Assembly: GCF_045999315.1 (NCBI RefSeq)
Contig: NZ_CP174607.1
Span: 2,790,001-2,854,000, forward strand
Origin: Peredibacter sp045999315
GTDB lineage: Bacteria; Bdellovibrionota; Bacteriovoracia; Bacteriovoracales; Bacteriovoracaceae
Length of the DNA stretch: 64,000 nt
Direction: 5' to 3'
A program made the position numbers and the translations under genes. Under the pieces are notes generated by a model that ran no database searches, was not told the DNA's origin, and saw nothing but the letters and a program-made list of their open reading frames with translations. Shown here in pieces: positions 16,816-24,878 of the stretch (positions are counted from its first letter, which is position 1; every line of letters starts with the position of its first letter).

Positions 16816-17858
16816 GTCTCATTAGTTCGCTTACTCACTTAGAACCTAAAGCTTATAGTGCCACCTGGCGCTCTCCCTCGAATATTGCCTTCGTTAAATA
16901 CTGGGGGAAAAAAGGTCATCAGATCCCGGCGAATCCTTCGCTTTCCATGACACTGAAAGAGTGTTTCACGGAAACGAAAGTCGATTTCACACCGGCCGAT
17001 GCACTTGCGGTAGACCTGTTTTTAGAAGGAAAACGCGAAGACCGCTTTGCCTTGAAAATTAAAAACTATCTTGAAACTTTGACCGAAGAACTTCCGTGGT
17101 TAAAGAACTTGTCTCTTAATATTGAGACCAAGAACACTTTTCCTCACGGTGCTGGTATCGCCTCATCTGCCTCTGGTCTTTCGGCCCTGGCACTTTGTTT
17201 AACTGATTACATCCAATCTTTTTCTAACGAGAATGATCAGGATCTTTTCTTTAAACGCGCGAGCTACCTGTCTCGACTTGCTTCTGGAAGCGCCTGTCGC
17301 TCGGTTTATGGTGGTTTTACTACCTGGGGTGAGGCGGATCTACCTCTTGCTTCAGATAAGTACGCTACACCTATTACAGTGCATCCGGAGTTAGCGCACT
17401 TAAAAGATACAGTATTGGTGATCAATGACGCCGAGAAAAGTGTTTCAAGTCGTGATGGCCATACTCGCATGAAAGAGCATGCCTTTGCAGAGGCCCGCTT
17501 TGCTCAGGCAAAACATAACTTCAAAGGCATGGTCAATGCTATGAAGTCAGGGGACATGGAAGAAGTGGGAATGATCCTGGAGCAGGAGGCCCTGAGCCTT
17601 CACGCCATGTTCTTAACTTCACCGAATGCCTTTACTCTTTTTAAACCAAATTCAATTGCGGCGATGGAACTCATCTGGGACTTCAGACGTGAGACCAAGC
17701 TTCCGCTTTATTTTACTTTCGATGCAGGGCCAAATCTTCATTTGATCTATCCGGAAGTGTTTAAGAACAAAATTAAAACATTTATTTCCCACGAACTTGC
17801 GCCTCTTGCTGTGAAGGTCATTGATGACGAGAGAGGCGAGGGACCTGTTCGATGTTAA
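16812..17858 (+). CDS. mvaD: Diphosphomevalonate decarboxylase
   Basis: This 348-residue protein has SPSNIAFVKYWGKK near the start, GAGIASSASGLSALAL as the P-loop-like glycine/serine motif, LASGSACRSVYGGFTTW, and TFDAGPNLHL with the conserved Asp. These mark the ATP-dependent decarboxylase that turns mevalonate diphosphate into IPP. The family includes phosphomevalonate decarboxylases that differ subtly, so the route is the classical one only if a phosphomevalonate kinase exists. The start overlaps the GYDIA gene and the end overlaps the next kinase by seven bases. Confidence 0.88.
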   Translation: MSLISSLTHLEPKAYSATWRSPSNIAFVKYWGKKGHQIPANPSLSMTLKECFTETKVDFTPADALAVDLFLEGKREDRFALKIKNYLETLTEELPWLKNLSLNIETKNTFPHGAGIASSASGLSALALCLTDYIQSFSNENDQDLFFKRASYLSRLASGSACRSVYGGFTTWGEADLPLASDKYATPITVHPELAHLKDTVLVINDAEKSVSSRDGHTRMKEHAFAEARFAQAKHNFKGMVNAMKSGDMEEVGMILEQEALSLHAMFLTSPNAFTLFKPNSIAAMELIWDFRRETKLPLYFTFDAGPNLHLIYPEVFKNKIKTFISHELAPLAVKVIDDERGEGPVRC

Positions 17859-18712
17859 CTCCTATGTATCCAGCGAAAGTTTTACTTCTTGGTGAATACA
17901 CCATCTTAAATGGTTCAAAGGCCCTGGCACTTCCTTATCATGATCTTTCTGGTAAGTGGTCAACAGAGGTAAATGATTCTGAGATGAGAGAGAACTCCCG
18001 TAAGAGTCTTTTGAATCTTGCTGAGAAAATGAATCTCCCGCTTTTAAAAAGAGACCTGGGCGAGGGCCTCTGGTTTGATTCCTCTATTCCGCAAGGTTTT
18101 GGTCTTGGTAGTTCTGGAGCTGTGATTGCGGCCGTGTTTGATCGCTATGGAAAAACTCAGGACGATTTAGAGGCGAATAAAATTGCTCTCGCGCGTCTGG
18201 AAGATTTCTTTCATGGATCAAGTTCTGGTTTTGATCCACTCGTGAGTCATATTCAAAAACCACTTCTTATTCATAATGTGCACGAAGTGGAAGTTCTGGA
18301 AGAGCGTCCAAATCTAAAGGGCTTTTTCCTGCTCAATACCGGAAAGCCCCGTCAGACGGGACCTCTGGTTTCTATCTACCAAGAGAAGATGAAGGACCCG
18401 CAATTTAAGCAGGGTTGCGCTGATATTTTGGCGAAAGATGTTAACTTCGCCATTGATGCAGTTTTAAAGAATGATCCAACGAATCTTTTCCATCACATTT
18501 GGCATATTTCTAAATTTCAGTGGGACTTCTTCCCTGAAATGATTCCAACCAAAGAGAGAGGCCTCTGGGCGCGTGGTATTGAAACCGGCGATTTCGCTCT
18601 GAAATTGTGTGGAGCAGGTGGCGGTGGTTTTCTATTGGGCTATAGTAACAAGTTCAGTCTGCAAGAAATGCGGCAGATTTTAAATACTCACGAACTAAGG
18701 GATCTTTCATGA
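17852..18712 (+). CDS. GHMP kinase, mevalonate kinase-like
   Basis: At 286 residues this is a compact GHMP kinase. PAKVLLLGEYTILNG opens it, PQGFGLGSSGAVIAA forms the ATP loop, EDFFHGSSSGFDPL matches the mevalonate-kinase-type active-site region, and KLCGAGGGGFLLGY is the third GHMP motif. It likely phosphorylates mevalonate, with GYDIA taking the next step, or the reverse. ATG 17852 lies inside the end of mvaD; a second ATG sits at 17864. The end overlaps the glucoamylase start by four bases. Confidence 0.82.
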   Translation: MLTPMYPAKVLLLGEYTILNGSKALALPYHDLSGKWSTEVNDSEMRENSRKSLLNLAEKMNLPLLKRDLGEGLWFDSSIPQGFGLGSSGAVIAAVFDRYGKTQDDLEANKIALARLEDFFHGSSSGFDPLVSHIQKPLLIHNVHEVEVLEERPNLKGFFLLNTGKPRQTGPLVSIYQEKMKDPQFKQGCADILAKDVNFAIDAVLKNDPTNLFHHIWHISKFQWDFFPEMIPTKERGLWARGIETGDFALKLCGAGGGGFLLGYSNKFSLQEMRQILNTHELRDLS

Positions 18713-19932
18713 AATGGTTTTTCCTCTTCTTGTTTCCGACTCTCGCTTTCGCTCAACCCACCAAAGAACAACAATTCCGTATTAGCTTAAATACAGTCAT
18801 TAAAAATTCTACTATGCCGGATGTACGTCCAGGAATGGTGGTGGCATCTCCGAGTCGCTCGAACCCTGATTACTATTATGATTGGGTCCGTGATACGGCC
18901 CTGACTTATCGAGCGATGGTGGATTACTACGAACTTAAAAAAGATCCAAAAATCAAAAAAATGATTTTCACTTGGATTGATTCAGAGGCCTATCGTCAGA
19001 ATCAACCGACATTCACCGGACTTGGTGAGCCGAAGTATTTTATTGATGGCTCTGGTTACACTGGTGGGTGGGGACGTCCGCAGAACGATGGCCCGGCCCT
19101 TCGTGCGATTGCCATGATTAAGTTTGCTCGCATTCTTCTTTCGGAAGGTCAGCAAAATTATGTGATTCAGCGTCTCTATCACGGTGTGATTCCGGCCGAT
19201 TCAGTGATTAAGAAAGATCTAGAATATACGGCCCACCATTGGCGTGAGCCAAGCTTCGACCTTTGGGAAGAAGAAATGGGAATGCATTTCTACACACTCC
19301 TGGCGCAACATGTGGCCCTCCAAGAAGGCGCTAAACTAGCTGATGAACTTGGTGATGGTGGTGCTGCGACTTTTTATAGAGGAGAGTCAGCGAAGATTGC
19401 TCAATACTTAAAATCGGAATTCACAGATTCTCGTATTGGGATTCTAACGACTCTTAGAAAAGTAAACGGTGGCCTGGGCTACAAAAACTCAAATATTGAT
19501 GTGGCCCCACTTCTGGCCCTTCTTCACAATTCTCCGTATCAGAAATTGTTCTCACTTAACTCTGCTCCGGTGAGAAAATATATTGAAGTTCTCACCAATA
19601 CTTTTGCTGAGCTTTATTCAATCAATAAAGCTTTCCCGAGTATGGGTGTAGGTATTGGCCGTTATCCGGAGGATCGCTATGACGGTTACGCCACAACCGG
19701 TGTTGGTAACCCTTGGTTCCTTTCAACGCTGGCATTAGGTGAGTACTACTGCATGGTAGGTGAGAAGAGCAAAACCATGAAGCAGTTTGAGCGCGCTCTT
19801 TTTCACTCTGACCGCAAGGGTGGAATGTCTGAGCAGTTCAACCACATGACGGGCCACATGCAAGGAGCTCGTGAGCTGACTTGGTCGCACAATGCTTTCA
19901 TGACGGCCATGATGAGATGTCGATTTATCTAG
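18709..19932 (+). CDS. Secreted glycoside hydrolase family 15 (glucoamylase)
   Basis: A 407-residue protein with a clean signal peptide (hydrophobic core, cut near AFA-QP at residue 15). ASPSRSNPDYYYDWVRD is the substrate-site signature of GH15, DLWEEEMG (184-191) holds the general acid region, and GGMSEQFNH (371-379) holds the likely general base. It should release glucose from starch or glycogen in the periplasm or outside. It lacks a starch-binding domain. The start overlaps the mevalonate kinase stop, so it is co-transcribed with isoprenoid genes, which is unexpected. A terminator follows. Confidence 0.88.
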   Translation: MKWFFLFLFPTLAFAQPTKEQQFRISLNTVIKNSTMPDVRPGMVVASPSRSNPDYYYDWVRDTALTYRAMVDYYELKKDPKIKKMIFTWIDSEAYRQNQPTFTGLGEPKYFIDGSGYTGGWGRPQNDGPALRAIAMIKFARILLSEGQQNYVIQRLYHGVIPADSVIKKDLEYTAHHWREPSFDLWEEEMGMHFYTLLAQHVALQEGAKLADELGDGGAATFYRGESAKIAQYLKSEFTDSRIGILTTLRKVNGGLGYKNSNIDVAPLLALLHNSPYQKLFSLNSAPVRKYIEVLTNTFAELYSINKAFPSMGVGIGRYPEDRYDGYATTGVGNPWFLSTLALGEYYCMVGEKSKTMKQFERALFHSDRKGGMSEQFNHMTGHMQGARELTWSHNAFMTAMMRCRFI

Positions 19933-19943
19933 ATGAAAATGAA

Positions 19944-19971
19944 AAGGCCCTCATAAGAGGGCCTTTTTTTT
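19944..19971 (+). terminator. Intrinsic terminator after the mevalonate/glucoamylase operon
   Basis: AAGGCCCTC and GAGGGCCTT form a nine-base stem with an ATAA loop, followed by eight T. It lies between convergent genes and may also act on the minus strand, where the stem is followed by TTTTCATTTT. Confidence 0.9.
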
Positions 19972-19973
19972 GA

Positions 19974-20831
19974 TTAGTGTTCTAAGTTCTTTGGACCTTC
20001 ATCATTCTTGATGAGGGAGAGTTTCACCGCATACGACATAGATTTTGCCGGCATGAAATCAAATTCTTTGGTTTCAGGCTTCTTGGTTTTCCAGTCTTCC
20101 GACACCATTGAGGCCTTGGCGATTTTTCGATCCATCACAATTCCAGTTTCAAACTGCGAGCGAAGAGTTTCAAAGAGACCAAGCTTGGCCTGGATTCTCT
20201 GAACAGGTGCTACTTTTGAGATATCAGTCAGGATATCGCGGATGACATCTGAACGAGTTGAAGATTCATAGGTCTCACATAAAAAACCAGACTCAGTCAG
20301 GGCACGGGTCTTAATCGGGGCCCCTGAAAGGACCCAGTTGCGAGCAAATGATGGAGAGATGAGAGTAGAAAGCATGCTCATTCCACCGGCCGCAGGAACC
20401 AGTCCATAGTGGCAGTGGTTGAAACTGATCTTCGCATCACGAGAGGCAATTCTGATGTCGGCACCTAGAGCGAACTCAGAAGCGAGAGTTTCGGCCCCAT
20501 CACCAAGATCAATCACCACGGTCTGTGGAAGTTGCATCATAGCGAAGATAATTTTTTGTAGTTTGGTATTTATTTTGTCGAGGTTTGAAGCAGAGGTCTT
20601 TGGCAGAGTTTCATATTCATAGCCGCTTGAGAAAAACGGTGAAGATGAATCAATAAAAATGGAATTAATTTCTACACGAGTGGTGCACCAGGCGAGAAGA
20701 CTTTCAAGTTCAAACAACATCTCTAGGCGGAAAGCATTGTTCCAGTCAGGGCGATTAAGAGTCACGAATAGAGTACGCGTGGTCTTCTCAAGCCTCGTGG
20801 AGATCGTTGTGTAATTGAAGAGCGTCTGCAT
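19974..20831 (-). CDS. Enoyl-CoA hydratase/isomerase-like protein (crotonase fold)
   Basis: About 285 residues from the ATG at 20831, which follows AAGGA by eight bases; the frame is open 27 codons further. Crotonase features include VTLNRPDWNNAF (substrate entry), a SSGYEYE loop, and FALGADIRIAS with SFNHCHYGLVPAAGG. In active hydratases the two acidic catalytic residues lie in this region, but here the second motif reads FNHCHYG with no Glu, and the first oxyanion motif is degenerate. The protein may therefore have another reaction, or be a CoA-binding non-enzyme. It stands alone. Confidence 0.75.
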   Translation of the reverse strand: MQTLFNYTTISTRLEKTTRTLFVTLNRPDWNNAFRLEMLFELESLLAWCTTRVEINSIFIDSSSPFFSSGYEYETLPKTSASNLDKINTKLQKIIFAMMQLPQTVVIDLGDGAETLASEFALGADIRIASRDAKISFNHCHYGLVPAAGGMSMLSTLISPSFARNWVLSGAPIKTRALTESGFLCETYESSTRSDVIRDILTDISKVAPVQRIQAKLGLFETLRSQFETGIVMDRKIAKASMVSEDWKTKKPETKEFDFMPAKSMSYAVKLSLIKNDEGPKNLEH

Positions 20832-20948
20832 GTCACCGTCCTTGGTTTCTCTGCTTGGGTTAAAAGAGCTTCTTTCCACGCCATTCCATGGCAAGGAATC
20901 AAATCTCTTCAATATTTTTTCAAACTTTCAGGGGGAGTGTCAAAGGGG

Positions 20949-20972
20949 AAAAAAAGTTGTGAGAAACTCTCA
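20949..20972 (-). terminator. Intrinsic terminator after the DUF2914 gene
   Basis: Read on the minus strand, TGAGA-GTT-TCTCA forms a short stem followed, four bases later, by seven T. It lies six bases past the stop of the DUF2914 gene. The stem is short, so efficiency is uncertain. Confidence 0.6.
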
Positions 20973-20977
20973 GTTTT

Positions 20978-22081
20978 TTAGAAGATATCGTCCTGATAAT
21001 TTCTTTCTTCTATGCTGTGATCTTCCTTGATTTCGAGGTTAATTCGGCCTACTTCACGGCCATCTGAGGTCTCCACAACGACCCGCCAATTGCCTAAGTG
21101 ATAGAATTGTTTAGAACCAAAGCCTCGAAAGCCCTCGTCTCGTCCACCTAAAATATTGAGGGGGATGGTGTCTTCCAGCACCCACCCGCGCTTGGGGTCA
21201 TCATAGAACCATTTCAAAAATACCTGGTCCTGAAATCTCGCTGGGGAAAAAATTGATAATAGAATAGTGACCTTGTCGCCAGTTCGGGCCAGAAATTCCT
21301 GAGAACCCTTGCCCCAAATCTTCCAAAATGGACGAAGGTGTTTACCGATATACTTGCCGTCGACCTTTTGAACCTCGTAATAAACGCCGATTTTTTTCAC
21401 GGCCACTGGGACCGGTGGAATAAGTGAAGTGTAGTAACCAACGAGGAAAACCAAGTGTACTGCTACTGCTGGAATTAAAACGTGGCGTCTGAGTAAATGA
21501 ACGTGCTCTTTGCCCTTGAAGTTCAATTTCCAAACTAAAAGCATCACCGTACCGGAGCTGATCATTCCGAGCCAGAAAGGTATCGCTCCCACATGCCCCA
21601 TCAAAATAGGATAGAAGAAAGCGAAGTAACTCATGACACAGATATTGTAGAGGATCACTCGTACCGGAAGGCCCAGTTCCTGGATCTTCGGAATCTCATT
21701 GGCGAGCATAAGTCCCGCAAGAAGTACGATGAAGAAGAACGAAGTTATCGCCGAGGCCGAAGTATAAAAGAAAATGGTGTAGGCCGAGAGTAGGGAACCA
21801 AACAGGAAATGCACGACCAGATTATGATACTCCCAGAATTTCTGACCTCGCTCGGACAGAGTCAGGGTTCCAATCGTGATACGAATTTCACAGATAAGAA
21901 GTGTTCCCAATATGGTGAGATAGATCGCCTGCTGAACGAGATTTAAAAGATCATCAATTCGTCCCAGGGTCAGAACATCAAACAGAAATCCCGCGCAGAA
22001 AACGATAATAGAGACCAGCACCTCATGGTGCTGGTAGAACTCTAAAAATTTATTTTTGTATTGAAGAATTTTTTGGACCAC
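20978..22081 (-). CDS. DUF2914 family inner-membrane protein
   Basis: A 367-residue protein with about seven hydrophobic segments in the first ~230 residues, then a soluble C-terminal domain. The C-terminus (RGFGSKQFYHLGNWRVVV and a following DGREVG) fits the DUF2914 pattern, in which a beta-rich domain ends in G-x-W-R-V-x-V. Its function is not known to me. It starts four bases after the trxB stop on the same strand, so it is likely co-transcribed with thioredoxin reductase; a link with redox or envelope stress is only a guess. Confidence 0.75.
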   Translation of the reverse strand: MVQKILQYKNKFLEFYQHHEVLVSIIVFCAGFLFDVLTLGRIDDLLNLVQQAIYLTILGTLLICEIRITIGTLTLSERGQKFWEYHNLVVHFLFGSLLSAYTIFFYTSASAITSFFFIVLLAGLMLANEIPKIQELGLPVRVILYNICVMSYFAFFYPILMGHVGAIPFWLGMISSGTVMLLVWKLNFKGKEHVHLLRRHVLIPAVAVHLVFLVGYYTSLIPPVPVAVKKIGVYYEVQKVDGKYIGKHLRPFWKIWGKGSQEFLARTGDKVTILLSIFSPARFQDQVFLKWFYDDPKRGWVLEDTIPLNILGGRDEGFRGFGSKQFYHLGNWRVVVETSDGREVGRINLEIKEDHSIEERNYQDDIF

Positions 22082-22084
22082 TTC

Positions 22085-23008
22085 TTAGTGACCTTCGAGG
22101 AATCTCTCGGCCTTAATGGCAGCTTGGCAACCAGAACCCGCGGCCGTGATGGCCTGACGGTAGTAAGAATCTTGAACGTCACCACAAGCGAATACGCCTG
22201 GGATATTTGTTTCAGGACCGTTCTGAGTTTTGATGAAGCCGTGATCGTCTAGAGTGATCTGACCTTTTAAGAACGCCGTATTTGGATTGTGTCCGATGGC
22301 GTAGAAAAGACCATCAGTTTCACGCTCATGTTTCTCACCTGTTTTAAGGTTCTCAACTACGATTGAAGAGACACCCGCTGGACCAGCTTTAATTTCAGAA
22401 ACAACTGTGTCCCAAAGGAACTCAATCTTAGGATTATTGAAAGCACGGTCTTGCATGGCCTTTGAAGCACGAAGAGTGTCTTTACGGTGAACGATATAAA
22501 CTTTCTTGGCGAACTTCGTGATGAAAGTAGCGTCTTCCATTGCCGTGTCACCACCGCCCACAACGTGAACGATTCTGTCACGGTAGAAGAAACCGTCACA
22601 AGTGGCACAAGTAGAAACACCACGACCAGTGAGTTCTTTTTCATTCGGAAGACCCAGCCACTTAGCTGAAGCACCTGTTGAAATGATCACTGTCTCAGCA
22701 AGGTAAGTCTGGCCGTTCGAAGCAGTCACTGTGAATGGCCGCTTAGAAAGATCTACGTCTGTACACATGAGAGATTGGAATTCAGCGCCGAAACGAGCAG
22801 CTTGTTTTTTCATGCTCGCCATAAGCTCAGGACCCATCACTCCGTGCTCAAACCCAGGGAAGTTTTCCACTTCTGTTGTAAGAGTAAGTTGTCCACCAGG
22901 CTCGTGCCCTTCAAGCACAAGAGGTTTAAGGTCAGCACGACCAGTATAAATAGCAGCAGTTAAACCAGCAGGGCCGGTTCCGATAATAATGACTTTACGT
23001 GTTTCCAC
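22085..23008 (-). CDS. trxB: Thioredoxin-disulfide reductase
   Basis: A 307-residue FAD/NADPH enzyme that keeps thioredoxin reduced. The FAD motif GTGPAGLTAAI is at the N-terminus, the redox pair is in STCATCDGFFYRD, the NADPH site begins GGGDTAMEDA, and GVFACGDVQD is the second FAD motif. It is of normal length for bacterial TrxB. The upstream gene on the same strand is a 67-residue protein only 12 bases away, and the DUF2914 gene follows immediately. Confidence 0.95.
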   Translation of the reverse strand: METRKVIIIGTGPAGLTAAIYTGRADLKPLVLEGHEPGGQLTLTTEVENFPGFEHGVMGPELMASMKKQAARFGAEFQSLMCTDVDLSKRPFTVTASNGQTYLAETVIISTGASAKWLGLPNEKELTGRGVSTCATCDGFFYRDRIVHVVGGGDTAMEDATFITKFAKKVYIVHRKDTLRASKAMQDRAFNNPKIEFLWDTVVSEIKAGPAGVSSIVVENLKTGEKHERETDGLFYAIGHNPNTAFLKGQITLDDHGFIKTQNGPETNIPGVFACGDVQDSYYRQAITAAGSGCQAAIKAERFLEGH

Positions 23009-23020
23009 GGAATACCTCTA

Positions 23021-23224
23021 TTATTGTTTTTCTTCAGTAGATGTAGCGATACCAAGTTTCTTTTTGATAACGGCCGGACGATCATCCATATCTGGATTCA
23101 TTTCATAATAGGCCTTAACTGAAACTAGGTCCTTCGGATGTGGAGCTTTTTCTGTTGTTACGAATTGTTCACCAGTAAGTGAGCACTCGTAGTTATAAGT
23201 AATTTTCTCGCGTCTGCGTTTCAT
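23021..23224 (-). CDS. Small conserved-looking protein upstream of trxB, unknown
   Basis: A basic, soluble protein of 67 residues starting MKRRREKITYNYECSLTG. The start at 23224 has AAGGAAA at a good distance; the frame extends 15 codons upstream without support. It shows one Cys, no membrane segment and a C-terminal acidic tail (TSTEEKQ). I do not recognise it. Its position 12 bases before trxB suggests a shared transcript. Confidence 0.6.
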   Translation of the reverse strand: MKRRREKITYNYECSLTGEQFVTTEKAPHPKDLVSVKAYYEMNPDMDDRPAVIKKKLGIATSTEEKQ

Positions 23225-23364
23225 GAAATTTCCTTTTTGAACTGGTACTCTGTTATAGAGTTTTTGCAACGCTTTATCAAGGACTTAAAGAGAGCGAGTG
23301 GTCCTATGACATTGCTCGTAAATTGAGTGTTTTCATCACGTTGTTTCTTTGTCACAATAATTTT

Positions 23365-24870
23365 ATGAACTTGATTAAATGGATGTTGATCAATCTTGTG
23401 CTGCTTATGGTCACAATAGCTCCCGTATGGGCGTTAAATGGGGCCGTTCTTCTTGGGCAGTCTTCCAGCGGACAAACCGCTCTGTTTAATCTTGGCATCC
23501 ATGACGGAGTAAAAGAGGGCGATTATGCGGTCATTGTTAAAGAGATCCGCGATTTAGAGACTCGTGATCTTCGTCTGGTTCCCGTGGCAAAGGCCCGCAA
23601 TATCAAAATCAATACCGGTAACTCAGTGTGGATCCTTTATAAGGTCTACGATGCTGAGCTTATGGTGAAGGGCCAGAAGTATTTGATCCTCGCTGAGTCG
23701 GCGATGCTTAGTGGTCGACGTGACCCGCGCCTGGGTCGAATCAGTATCGTTACTAATAAAGACAAACGTGCTTTTGAGGTCCAGAAGACCTTGAGTGATG
23801 ATAAAGATCGAATCGCAAAATTAAAAAATCAGTATCCGGAAATTGCCGACCTTCATAAGAGAGAGATGCGTTCTGACAACGACATTGATCTCGTGGACGT
23901 AGAAGGTTGGAAAAAATTTAAAGATGAGAAGTACCGCACGGCCCTTTATAAGAGTCCTTCTCAGGATGATTTCCGTCGCGAGCTGAATCTCAATACTTTT
24001 GAGAAACTTGTGACTGGGTATCTCAAAAAAGTAAATGATCCTAAGTTTAGCTATGATCAGTTCTATGATGAGCAGATGAAGTCTGACTTTAGTAATGAAT
24101 TCAGAAAACGTTCTAACTTCAGCACAGAGTACGAATCATTTTTATCGAACCAATCTCAGAGGGCGGCGGGAGATGCTAAGCTTTATCGCGCGATCTTAGA
24201 GAAGGGCGACAGTTGGTCGGAAGATTTCTCAGACGAGGAACTAGGAAGCAAACTAAAGCAAGTTTCTGTTCTTCAAGAAAAAGATCGTCGTGACTATGTG
24301 ATGTCTAATCCCAATAGATATACGGTGTATCTGGAATACGGTCTGGGACTTAATGATCCTCAGACAGATAAAGACACTCGTTATCGTCGTGATACCCGAT
24401 ACTCGGTGGATCTCGATTTTGAGGCCGTTCCTTTTTTAAAGCACGATATCTTAGAGCGTTTTACCTTGAACGCCACCGTTCGATCGAACAAGACCGCCTT
24501 CGATGCTTCCGGGAACAACGCCAATGTGGATGAGTACTCATTCACTGGTGGTGCCAACTGGTATCCTTTGTATGCGCCTTATGTGATCGAAGCCCCGGTG
24601 GTTTTTTTAGGTGTTTATCTGCGCAGTGGTTGGGCAAGTGTGGAGGCCCCGACAGTAGAAGAGAAGGCAAACTATACAGTTCTTTCTCTTCCAGGGTTTC
24701 GCGCAGGCATGAAGTACAACTTTAAAAATAATCTGGCCCTCCGAGTGGCGGCCAGTATGGAAAGATTAGAATTAGATCGATATGAGCAGAGTAAACTGGG
24801 ATCAGTATTGCCTGATCAGACCAGTGTTGCTGAAGGGAAGTTGAACTTCGCTCTGGCCTATTCTTTTTAA
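23365..24870 (+). CDS. Exported protein with C-terminal outer-membrane beta-barrel-like region
   Basis: This 501-residue protein has a signal peptide (cut near VWA-LNG). An N-terminal domain (LLGQSSSGQTALFNLGIHDG) is followed by a charged, probably helical middle of about 200 residues, then alternating strands (YTVYLEYGLG onward) ending in an aromatic ALAYSF. A C-terminal Phe is typical of barrels handled by the BAM complex. I do not recognise a named family. The next gene, eight bases away, has the same plan (N-terminal G-x-EDG domain, barrel, terminal RF), so they look like diverged paralogues in an operon. Confidence 0.68.
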   Translation: MNLIKWMLINLVLLMVTIAPVWALNGAVLLGQSSSGQTALFNLGIHDGVKEGDYAVIVKEIRDLETRDLRLVPVAKARNIKINTGNSVWILYKVYDAELMVKGQKYLILAESAMLSGRRDPRLGRISIVTNKDKRAFEVQKTLSDDKDRIAKLKNQYPEIADLHKREMRSDNDIDLVDVEGWKKFKDEKYRTALYKSPSQDDFRRELNLNTFEKLVTGYLKKVNDPKFSYDQFYDEQMKSDFSNEFRKRSNFSTEYESFLSNQSQRAAGDAKLYRAILEKGDSWSEDFSDEELGSKLKQVSVLQEKDRRDYVMSNPNRYTVYLEYGLGLNDPQTDKDTRYRRDTRYSVDLDFEAVPFLKHDILERFTLNATVRSNKTAFDASGNNANVDEYSFTGGANWYPLYAPYVIEAPVVFLGVYLRSGWASVEAPTVEEKANYTVLSLPGFRAGMKYNFKNNLALRVAASMERLELDRYEQSKLGSVLPDQTSVAEGKLNFALAYSF

Positions 24871-24878
24871 GGGGAAAG

